From positions 2,108,001 through 2,172,000 of the forward strand of contig JABYQQ010000008.1 of assembly GCA_022605405.1 (NCBI GenBank): a stretch of DNA of 64,000 bases. The letters run 5' to 3'. The DNA comes from Earliella scabrosa. Lineage: Eukaryota; Basidiomycota; Agaricomycetes; Polyporales; Polyporaceae. Each line of letters opens with the position of its first letter. The stretch's first letter is position 1. The notes beneath the pieces are model-generated. The model searched no databases. It worked only from the letters and a program-made list of their open reading frames with translations, and was not told the DNA's origin. Positions 38,866 through 48,700 of the stretch are shown piece after piece. The position numbers and the translations under genes are program-made.

Positions 38866-39085
38866 GTTTAGGGTTATGAGAACTTCTACAGGCTCTCTGG
38901 ATTGACAATAACCCCTAGACCTAACCCCAGGCTAGGGCTTGAAACCCCTAATTTATGGTTTATCTTTCCCATGGGTGCATGCACTGCCACAAGTCTCATT
39001 ATTTGAAACACCATGCAGAGAGCTGTCTCTGTTTTCTGCACATCAGGAATGCAGCGCTGCCACAATAATTCTGGGTAAAGGTGTT

Positions 39086-40014
39086 CTAGATGCATTAGAC
39101 CCCTGCCGATTTATTGGTACTAAGTGCGGGAACTCGTTCGATCATTAACACTGCATACGTAAGCCCTCATTAGAAAACACACCGCATTTTGCGCCCTGAG
39201 CTGTAGATTTGGCTCTCTACAACTCGCCGTACTGTCTCAATAAATCTGGATACAGCCGTTCTAGATGCATTAGACCCCTGCCGATTTATTGGTACTAAGT
39301 GCGGGAACTTGTTCGATCATTAACACTGCATACGTAAGCCCTCATTAGAAAACACACCGCATTTTGCGCCCTGAGCTGTAGATTTGGCTCTCTACAACTC
39401 GCCGTACTGTCTCAATAAATCTGGATACAGCCGTTCTAGATGCATTAGACCCCTGCCGATTTATTGGTACTAAGTGCGGGAACTTGTTCGATCATTAACA
39501 CTGCATACGTAAGCCCTCATTAGAAAACACACCGCATTTTGCGCCCTGAGCTGTAGATTTGGCTCTCTACAACTCGCCGTACTGTCTCAATAAATCTGGA
39601 TACAGCCGTTCTAGATGCATTAGACCCCTGCCGATTTATTGGTACTAAGTGCGGGAACTCGTTCGATCATTAACACTGCATACGTAAGCCCTCATTAGAA
39701 AACACACCGCATTTTGCGCCCTGAGCTGTAGATTTGGCTCTCTACAACTCGCCGTACTGTCTCAATAAATCTGGATACAGCCGTTCTAGATACATTAGAC
39801 CCCTGCCGATTTATTGGTACTAAGTGCGGGAACTTGTTCGATCATTAACACTGCATACGTAAGCCCTCATTAGAAAACACACCGCATTTTGCGCCCTGAG
39901 CTGTAGATTTGGCTCTCTACAACTCGCCGTACTGTCTCAATAAATCTGGATACAGCCGTTCTAGATACATTAGACCCCTGCCGATTTATTGGTACTAAGT
40001 GCGGGAACTCGTTC
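39086..40014 (+). repeat. 175-bp tandem repeat (satellite), five units plus a partial
   Basis: Units begin CTAGATGCATTAGACCCCTG at 39086, 39261, 39436 and 39611, and CTAGATACATTAGACCCCTG at 39786 and 39961; the spacing is exactly 175 bp every time. The last unit breaks off after about 54 bp. Units differ by only a few bases (ACTC/ACTT, GCAT/ACAT), so the array is young or homogenised. Base composition is AT-richer than the neighbouring genes. Confidence 0.95.
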
Positions 40015-40160
40015 AGCCGTCATCATTGTGTATGCAAGCCATCATTCTAAAATCCAAAGTTAACAAGCTTGCTTTGCTCATATATATAGTTCGGAGCTCA
40101 GTCGGCTCTAAGCCACGCAAAGCACAAGTCGCATCTGCTCGTAGGCGTGACAGGACTTCA

Positions 40161-40217
40161 ACGCTGTCTGGCTCGGCATACACTCGCCGGGCGAGTGTAT
40201 GCCGAGCCAGACAGCGT
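40161..40217. repeat. 57-bp perfect palindrome (28-bp arms, 1-nt centre)
   Basis: The left arm 40161-40188 begins ACGCTGTCTGGCTCGGC; the right arm 40190-40217 is its exact reverse complement, with one G between. It can extrude as a cruciform or fold as a hairpin in single-stranded DNA or RNA. It lies near the end of element A. Confidence 0.95.
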
Positions 40218-40297
40218 GATTGGCTGTCAGCGACCGTGCTTATGCAGACTTAGGGTTGGTGTGGATTGGAGGCGGCGGGACGTGCTCTTTAGGAGGT

Positions 40298-40397
40298 TGC
40301 CTCTGTGAGGCACGTCTCCTGCACGGTGCTGCTTTCGCGTGGCGCACGCACCGCCAGGCAGCCGGCGCGTAGCGCAGACCGTTGCCTCTCTGAGGCA
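40298..40397. promoter_or_regulatory. Palindromes TGCCTC-N3-GAGGCA upstream of SNF2 copy 1
   Basis: Perfect 15-bp inverted repeats at 40298-40312 (TGCCTC TGT GAGGCA) and 40383-40397 (TGCCTC TCT GAGGCA). A slightly shorter one, GCCTC CCA GAGGC, is at 40871-40883, and half sites GAGGCAAC are near 40638 and 41193. The geometry (6-bp arms, 3-bp spacer) equals that of the GGCGTC-N3-GACGCC sites around SNF2 copy 2. Probably protein-binding sites; function inferred. Confidence 0.5.
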
Positions 40398-41555
40398 GCA
40401 CATGCGGGTTGGGTCCGTGGCAGTGCTATGGCGATCGCGGACTAGACGCCCAGTCCTGCATCTCCTGCGCGCTGCGTTCATCCTGGACTGCCGACGCTAG
40501 CCGCCATTTCTTACTGGGTCGACATCTCGATCTGGACTAGCCCATTTGCGGGAGCAAATCCATCGTTCGGCAGCACGACAACACTCTAGTAAGTGAGCGT
40601 GGGGTGTCGGATCGGCACGAGGCGAGATAAGCGTCGGAGAGGCAACGCTCTCAACGCTCCCTCTTCCCCTACATAGTTCTAAGCTTGTCCCCTGTACACT
40701 CTCGCGGCCTGTCTCGCTCAACCATCCGACCTCGATCGCGCCAGCGGATACAAGCGGATCGTCCGTCGGAACCAGGAGACACGGCGGGAATACTATTCCT
40801 AGTAAGTCATGACGCGGATCACCATGTCTAGGCTCCGTCCCGGTGGGTCGCATTAGCCATGTCAGGAAGAGCCTCCCAGAGGCAACTCGAGGGATGTCAA
40901 GATACGCGTCTGAGCGATCGGGATAGCTCACATCGCGTACGCGACTGTCGCTGAGGCTGTGTGCCTTGGGCTCGAGACGTCCCGCCGGCCTCGGTTACTA
41001 CAATGGACACTGACATCATTGATTCGCGCAGGTATCTTTCAACCGCTCGCCGCGCACAAATCCATAGGATGCGACAAGGCGGGCGTACACGGACGGATAT
41101 TGTCATGGTACGTCATTCTCAGTAAGCACGGCGGGGCGACCGCGACGGCGGGGGATATTGCAAGGTCCCAGTCTGAGGGAAAGGCGCGTCGGGGAGGCAA
41201 CCTGCAGTGAGGGCGGGGCGCGCTCTTGGCAGGGCGAGCGGCCCGGCCGCTGCGAGGATGTTGAAGTGTCATGATGTCGCGGTGACCACTCACGAGCTAA
41301 CATCATGATTCGCCCCCAGATTGGCTTCTTACTACCAGATTGCCGACGCACAAGCGCCTCGAGCCCTGGGTTTGGTTGGACGACACGCGCGCTGACGCAG
41401 GTATGTGCCGACAGCTCCGCCGGCCGTATCTCGGGCTGACGGATTTGCTGTTGCACAGATTTCGGTGGCGGCGGATGTTCTGATGAAGGGGGGCGCCACA
41501 CGATCAAATTTGGCGGAAGATCGGGGAGAGCGTCGAGGCTCGGGAGACGGCCACA

Positions 41556-41563
41556 TATATAAG
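41556..41563 (+). promoter_or_regulatory. TATA box of SNF2 copy 1
   Basis: TATATAAG lies 80 bp before the start codon at 41636, in a good core-promoter position. Confidence 0.5.
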
Positions 41564-41635
41564 AGGTGCGCATGACTGTATAGTAGTTTTCCTGTAACCC
41601 ATCTTGTCCTTACCTCACGAGCGAGATTATCTACA

Positions 41636-43432
41636 ATGCCGACACCTCCGTTCTGCGTTGCAACCCTCGAGTTAGGCCGCGCGAGCGGCAAGCCCTTCAC
41701 GGAGCCGTGGCCTTGGATCTGGGATGAGTGGAAGGCCCTGACCGGCTTGGATCACCCACCGTGGGTCAATCAGGCCACGGCACAGTCTTCGGGCCTAACG
41801 GAGCCCGAGCTACGCATGGTGCAGGCGTTCGGACGGGCGTACTACGGCCACAACGACCAAGGCAGCCGAATGTCGTACGGCGTTCGTCCAACGGCGAACG
41901 ACGTAGGCAGTCGCAACCTACTGCGCGAATGGCTCAAGAGCCGGTCGAAAAAGTGGGGTATCAATCAAATCATCGCGGAGACGATGGCGGAGCATGGGCG
42001 CGATATGTATTCGCTCTGCGCCGAGGATGGAGACCAGGTAAGTCGCGAGCCTTCAATAGCGTTGCACACCAGCACTTATCGCGACACGCTCGCCTCAGAT
42101 GCTAGGCATGGACGACTGCAACGCTTCGGTGGCGTACAACGACATCGCGAGGCGCCTCTTTGGCCAGGACGCATTTCTAACCTCGTCCATCCTCAAAAAG
42201 GAGGTCACGCGCTTCATAGGTTACGTGGTGGCGCTCTCGTGGCACCGTTGGCGTCTTCTCTTCCAGAAGCGTGTCAAGGCTCTCAACGATCTGCAGGGGA
42301 AGGTAGACGGGGCATACCAAGGTGAGTCGAGTTGTCACACGAGGCTTGAGGTTCCGATAGTCTGATACCGCCGTTGGAGCAGCGGTTTCACAGGGAGAGC
42401 CCTCGCACGAGCAGATGCGACACTACCTCAACTTGGTCGAGAAATTCCTGCCCAAGCTCGCGCTGTTCAAGAATCCCGCCCGCGTCAACCTCGTCACCGA
42501 GTACAAGGAGCGGCTGGAGGAATGGAGGTCTACTGTGCTACAAGGAGAGGACGCTCCGGTCCCGCATCGTGAGTGTCGTCGCTGCTCCCTTGACAATGTC
42601 GGGCACTCACGTTATTTTCAGGCATTCCTCCCACCTTGCGTCGCGCTCTCGCGCAATTACCGTCTCAGGACGTGATCGACAGCATCTTGGCGGCAATTAA
42701 TGACTCTTTGAGTACCCTCGACGAGGATCGCCGCGAAGCCGAACTCCCCACCGCTCGCTTCGATCTGGGCGAGTGGAAAGAGGGCACCGAAATGTACAGC
42801 ACCCTCAACGACCTAGCCGTGGACGACATGCTCGGGATCGTCGACGCCTTCATCGAAGGCATGAACCGCAAGCAAGACCCCGACGGGCTCACCGACCCAT
42901 GGACGACTGAGGGTAAGCGCGTCCTCGAGTCAACGCAGGCGATCCCTCTCCGCCTCCGCTGGCATCAACGCGTTGGCGCGCTGTGGATTCAAGACCGAAT
43001 GTTCGAGCGTGCGCCCTTGCTTCTGATGGACGAGGTCGGCGTCGGCAAAACGGCGCAGGCGATTGCGACGATCGCGCTGTACGCGCGCAACCGTGCGCAC
43101 TTCAACAAGACCGGTCACTTCCCGGGCAAGTTTCGTAAGTGGGTCATCTCGAATCGGCGCGCGGTGTGCTAATGGTGGTTAACTTCCCAGGTGATTGTAC
43201 GATCAGTGACGGGCCCTCGGGCAATCTCCCAGAGCTGCCGCACTTGATCATATGTCCGAACCCGTTGCTTGAGCAGTGGACGGGCGAGCTACATCGGTTC
43301 CTCGAGCACGGCGCGTGGAGTATACTGCCGTATACGGGCGCTTGCACCGAGGCGGACCGAGGAGCCTTTTGGCATGCTTTCAGGAGACTGAAGACTCGCC
43401 CTGATAGATGTATCATATTGGCGACGTTCAGC
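41636..43432 (+). pseudogene. SNF2-family ATPase gene, copy 1, truncated by element B
   Basis: Exons 41636-42037, 42099-42321, 42383-42568, 42622-43134 and 43191-43432 are open and in frame for 522 codons. The protein starts MPTPPFCVATLELGRASGK. It has the family's N-terminal region (WIWDEWKALTGLDHPPW, EHGRDMYSLCAEDGDQ), then LRWHQRVGALWIQDRMF with Walker A LLMDEVGVGKTAQAIATIAL and motif Ia HLIICPNPLLEQWTGELHRF. The exon after FS|GTGAGT is missing: within the intron, at about 43446, element B begins, and no DEAH, SAT or C-terminal helicase part follows before copy 2. Exons 1, 2, 3 and 5 (402, 223, 186 and 242 nt) have exactly the lengths of copy 2, showing duplication. A truncated protein might still be expressed; it would lack ATP-hydrolysis motifs II-VI. 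Confidence 0.8.
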
Positions 43433-43445
43433 GTGAGTATTTACA

Positions 43446-44206
43446 GGTTATCCGGTTAGGGTTATGAGATACTTTCCACTCTCGTTGGATTGAAAATAAG
43501 CCCTAGACCTAACCCCCTGGTAGGGTTTATAAACCCCAGCCTAGGGTTTATTCCATCATGCCCCTAGGCGTGCACACTCATGTCGCACGCTTGCCTTGTC
43601 CTGTCACATAGCACAGTCAGTGTGCTCATATTCCCAGTGGACGCAGACTAAATCGTTTTGGATTTTCTCTCATCATATTCATGAATTTTGTCGCTTTTGT
43701 AGTGGCCGTACGTAAGTCAGAAGATTATAACACATCAAAATGTCGGCCCATTCTTGCTTACGATCTTTTTCGTGCTCACAGAACTGTGACATCAGCATTT
43801 AAACAATCTATTCTAGCTTCGATACATCTCTGGTGATTTTATGATACTATTTGCATGAATTATGGCGAGTTCAACGTAGCAGTAAACAACTCATACATTT
43901 CGCTGCAGAGTTGCTTCTGAAATTGTTCTAATTGTCCCCAGCAACTATTATTCTCACCACAATGCTGAACATAACTCATTATTCACCAGCTGTATGCAAT
44001 GCCGCTGTGTGCATCATTATTATATAGTAGTACGCGGCACCTCTTGACACCGGGCCCAGCTGTCAGCTCTCTGCTTGACCAAAGTCAACCATTTCTGAGT
44101 GCTTGTGGCTGCAAGCCCGGCTCGTGTGAATGTCTCCATTGCGAAGCATTGAGAGACATTCACATGAGCCGGGCTTGCAGCCGTAGTCACCTGAAATGAG
44201 CGACTT
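43446..44206 (+). mobile_element. Element B: relative of element A, inserted in SNF2 copy 1
   Basis: Starts GGTTATCCGGTTAGGGTTAT and shares the ATTGAAAATAAGCCCTAGAC / CTAACCCC segment with element A, followed by an AT-rich body without tandem repeats or genes, and a 30-bp-arm hairpin at 44107-44182. ACTTAGGG follows at about 44200, as in element A. The left boundary falls inside an intron of SNF2 copy 1, 13 nt after the splice donor. No coding capacity was seen. Confidence 0.5.
44107..44182. repeat. Hairpin with 30-bp arms and 16-nt loop
   Basis: Left arm 44107-44136 begins GGCTGCAAGCCCGGCTCGTG; right arm 44153-44182 ends GAGCCGGGCTTGCAGCC. The arms pair at 29 of 30 positions, the exception being a G/A difference that would be a G:U pair in RNA. 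Same relative position as the palindrome of element A, but unrelated in sequence. Confidence 0.9.
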
Positions 44207-44235
44207 AGGGCGGAGAAGAGGGCAGACAGAAACCA

Positions 44236-44794
44236 GGCGTCCACGACGCCGCCGGGCCGTGCAGGACGCGGTCACGAGGGCCGTGGGACGCGTCCTCCCT
44301 TTCGCAGGCGCCCACCGTCCTCGGGAAACCTTATTCTCGCTGCGCATTTCGTCTCTAACTGCGTCGCGGTTACTGTCCTGTCGCTTACTCTGTTGGTGTC
44401 GGCTTTCTGTCTCGCGTCCTCCATCTCGCTTAGCTGTTCATTTCGCTTACCTGGGCTAGACTTCGGGACCGCTTCTCTCAAGTCCCCCATCTCGACGTCC
44501 AGGACCCCTGTGTGAAGCCACATCAAGACTCGTACACATCGTGCACTCGACTCGCCCCCTGTCTCTCGCCAAGAACACCGTCGTGGACGTTGGAACGGAA
44601 TCACGCGGTGCTGGGTCGGAATCCGGTACGGTGGGATCGCGTCAGGCACCGAGGACGCCGGCGAAGGCCTTGGCGAGCGGTTATGTGAGCCCGAGATCTT
44701 AATCGTACAACACCGGTCCATTCTTACGCGTACTGACGCTGAAATAGGCACTACGCGCGACAATGACGCCGTCCATTGTGGCGTCCAGGACGCC
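44236..44794. promoter_or_regulatory. Palindrome cluster GGCGTC-N3-GACGCC, upstream of SNF2 copy 2
   Basis: Perfect copies at 44236-44250 (spacer CAC) and 44780-44794 (spacer CAG), with partial copies near 44645-44659 and 45097-45111. All lie between element B and the start of SNF2 copy 2. The 1.5 kb between 44300 and 45790 holds no supported gene. Confidence 0.65.
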
Positions 44795-45791
44795 GGCCGC
44801 GCGGTACATCGTCACTCGCTCAGGTGGCGCCAAGCACGCCGCTCTCTCTTTCTCACTCTCTCAAGCAACGCGCAACCAGTCAAATGAACAGCAAGAGTAT
44901 TGCCGGTGAGTGAAACCGCTCACGCTGTCCTGCAACATGTCGCGCTGCTCGCATACGCCCGCCGCACCACGCAAAATGCGGCGGACGGATGTCATCAGAA
45001 CGCGCTCGGCTGTCTATATCACCTCACGTCCACCGCGCGTTGTACTGACTAGTTTTTTGGCTTTGGCGGTAGCCCTAGTCGTTCCCGCTTCACGCTGCCG
45101 AGGACGCCGCCGCACAGCGTGCCTCTCGCCTCACTGGCAGGGCCGTCTGATACAAGTCCATCATTCGCTACACTCAAGCATGCGTTGCGCCGATCAGGGG
45201 GACACATACGCTCGAGTGCGAGCGGATTATTGTTTATTCGGTACGTCAGGCTCTTGTCTCAGATGTGCATGTCGACTAACCTGCCTCGTGAATGGACGGC
45301 AGTCTCTTAATTCGACACAAGCAACCCACCATAACGCGGCCGGCAGATGGCTACGCGCGGGCTCGGTCTGCTTGGCCCGGGCAAGTTCTCCGCCCCAGGC
45401 TGCGCTCATCGCCTACGGGTTGGGTTTGGACTACCACGACGCTAGACGGCAGCAACAGCTGCGAGGATATGCGGTCGCGCGTCCGCGTTAGTCCAACACG
45501 AGGTTCGTGCACGCTGAGGCGGTGTGGGTCAATACCTGGTCTAACACGCCTCATTGCTACTCTAGATCAGATCACATTGGCCTTGCGGCGGCGGGGATGA
45601 CGATGCGCGCCGTAGAGGTACTGCGCGTGATGGTTTTGTTTGGTCTTAGGCTGATTTTCGGTTGTTAGAGGTACCGCGCCTGTAGATATAGCCCTGATAT
45701 TACTCGACGATTCAGTAGACCGCCGCGACGCGACTCCCTCGAACCTCCGTTCCCGCTGTCTCTCGATTCTCTGTTCCCGCTGCATCTCACT

Positions 45792-48700
45792 ATGCCCACG
45801 CCGCCTACATTCGTGACTCTACTCGAACTTGCATTCCTCTCCAGGAAACCTCTAGACAACCCGGCGCCGTGGAACTTCGACGAGTGGCACGAGATAACTC
45901 AGCGCGACCACGCTCCTTGGGCCCCTGAGGCGACTCCGGAGTCGACGGGTCTGACCGCGGACGCGCTCGATGCCCTGAAGGCGTTCACCCGGCAGTACTT
46001 CGCGTTCAAAGACGAGAAGGACCGCGTTTACTTCGCGTTGAAGCCGCCGGCGGTCGACGCTAAAGGGCAGAGGGTCCTCCGCGATTGGGTCGTGGACCAG
46101 TGGAAGGCTTGGGGGATCAATGGTATTATTGACGACTGCATGGAGATGCACGGTCGTGACATGTACAGTCTCGCCGCGGCGTCGGGAAATTCGGTGCGTA
46201 CTGACGGGCTCTCTTAGCGTAGCTATACTAAATGCCGTACAGCTCCTGGGAATGGATGAGAGCCTCGCAGCCGTCGCGTTCCCAGATATGGCTCTTCGTA
46301 TCCTCGGGCGCCCGGCTATGTGTACAGACACTATGCCCAAGCCCGAGGTTACTCGCTGGTTGCGTCGGATCTGCGCGTTGGCATGGAACCGCTGGCGCAA
46401 GGTGTTCAGCCAGCGTGTTAATGCGCTGAACAAACTCCAAGACAAAGTCGACGAAGCTTACGAAGGTCAGTAGCCGCTATGTCGAGATGTCCCCGGCCAC
46501 CGATGCTCACTCCCTGTCTGACAGGCCTCACCAATGGGAGATGCACGCCCGTCGAGATCCGCGCGTATCTTCGGCACATGAAGACGCTACTGGCTCGGCT
46601 CTCCCTCTTCAGGGACGACGAACATGTCCGGCGAGCCGCGGAATATGAGTCCCAGCTCGCGCAGATGAAGGACACCATTCTCAAGCGCGAGGTCGCAATC
46701 TCTAACAGCAGTACGCACGCGGCATTCTTGTATCTAGATATATTTGTTCGCTGACTGTAGCGTTGCGACAGAACTCCCGCCCGTGCTTCGTCGCGCCTTG
46801 GCTCACCTCCCGACCCCCGAAGACATCGAGTCCGTCCTGCAGGCGCTCGAGGAGGGCTTGCGCGCGATGGATGAAGAGGAGCGCGATGCGGTGCTGCCCG
46901 CTCCGCCTGTTGAACTCGGAAAGTGGTCCGAAGGAACCGAACGGTACTCGACGGTCCCGGAGGACCAGATCGATCGGTTCCTTGGGATCGACGACTTAGG
47001 CGGGTTCATCCCCGGCTTCAACCGCAAGGAGGATCCCAACGGTCTCACCGATCCGTGGACGCCGGAGGGTCGAGCCGAGCTAGAGAAGGACACCGCCGTC
47101 ACGCTCAATCTGCGGTGGCATCAGAAGGTCGGGGTGCTACGGATGCAAGAGCAACTGTATGCCGGGAAGCCTCTGCTACTCATGGACGAGGTCGGCGTCG
47201 GCAAGACTGCGCAAGCGGTAGCGGTGATAGCTAAGTACGCCTACGACCGCGCGTACTTCGCACGCTGTTCGTCATTTCCAGGCATGTTTGGTGAGTGGCA
47301 GTCGCTACCGCTCTGTCTATTGCTAACTCTTGCTTTAGAGAACACGACGTTACCCGACATTCCCCACGGCAACCTTCCGGCGAGACCGCACATCATTGTG
47401 TGTCCTGTCAACCTCGTCGATCAGTGGACCTCGGAACTTCACCGGTGGCTGGCACACGGATCGTTCAGCGTCCTGCCGTACGTCGGAGCGTGCACGTTGC
47501 CCAATCGGACGGCCTTCTGGCAATCTTGGGACAGTCTGGACTCGCCGATGGATCGGCGCATTATCCTGGCGAGCTCCTCGGTACGTAGGCCCACACGCGG
47601 TTGCATCCTATCTTCGCGAGCTGACACTTACTTTGCTAGGCTCTCAAAGCAGACGCGACCGAGTACTTCTCGCCCTGCGCGAAGACGGAACGGCCCCGCT
47701 GCGTTCACAAGACTGAGAAAGGCATCACGAAGCACACGCTGTTCTCGGCGGGGCGCGAATACGGTATCTTCGTTCTCGACGAGGCCCATCTTCTGCGAAC
47801 CCTGAACAAGTTCAACCTTGGAGCGACGGAGGTGCGATTCCGCAGCGTCTTCACCACAGCCATGACGGCGACTCCCGTCATGACCACGCCCCAAGTAAGT
47901 TGATCTCCGCGCAGGCGTATGTCTCGCTGATTACTCATAACATTAGGACTTGTGCCACATTGGGAAGTTCCTAGGTCTCCCGATGTTCACGGAATCCGCG
48001 GCGGAGATGGAAGAACATCGTCGCGCGATGGATCGGGCGATTCGGCGGGAGCGACAGCGTCGGAAGGAAGGGGAGGGCGAGATCAAGCTCGCGCGCGCGC
48101 TCGTCAAGGGGAAGAAGACTCGCAATGACGAACGCGAGGAGTACAACGCGGTCGTCAGTGCGTGGGTAGCCGACATTCGCAGCGCGTTCGAGGGCGCTGT
48201 AGTTCGCCGCACCGTGAACTCCCTCGATTGGCTGCGTCGTCCCATCTCCGGGTTGGAACCCTACCACGAGCATCCGCTCCTTCTCGAGCTCAGCGACAAG
48301 GAGCACGAGGAAATCAACTCACTCGCCGAGGAAATCACGAACGAAGGCGTCGGGGCTAGTGCGAAGAATTTACAGGTGCGTCTCTGAGTTCAACTCTGTG
48401 GTATGGTTAGGCGGGGCGGAGGGGAGATAGCCCACGCGAGGTAGCGCAGCGCGGCGCAATGAACCACGCCCTGCTCCTCTTTGTGGCGTCCGCGACGCCT
48501 CACACTGCGGGGGCGGTGGTATTTACCTAGCCGACGATTGCGGCTCTCCGCGCAGCGTCTTGACATCGCACCGGGGCCCTGGAGCAAGTCTTGGGCGTCG
48601 CCGACGGAGCTCGCCGCCGTCGAGATGATGCTGACGCCGCGCTCTCCGAAGCTGCTCTCCGCGAGGGCGGAACTGCAGCACGCTGGTTCCGGCGGGTGTG

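Larger units (their letters stand above)
38866..40256 (+). mobile_element. Element A: telomere-like 5' end, satellite core, palindrome near 3' end
   Basis: Starts with GGGTTTAGGGTTATGAGAAC and shares with element B (43446) the segment GGATTGA(C/A)AATAA(C/G)CCCTAG followed by ACCTAACCCC. The middle holds the 175-bp tandem array (39086-40014). Near the other end is the 57-bp palindrome at 40161-40217, and about 30 bp further is ACTTAGGG, also present after the hairpin of element B. No protein is encoded. A tandem-repeat core plus a 3' palindrome resembles non-autonomous Helentron-type elements, but this is inference; no target duplication was identified and the boundaries are approximate. Confidence 0.5.

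Noticed and set aside
38866..38960. True chromosome end, because of TTAGGG-like sequence
   Set aside because: Only one or two degenerate TTAGGG units, inside an element found twice, with genes on both sides.
39086..40014. Regularly spaced repeats as a CRISPR array
   Set aside because: The whole 175-bp unit is repeated with no unique spacers, and the genome is eukaryotic.
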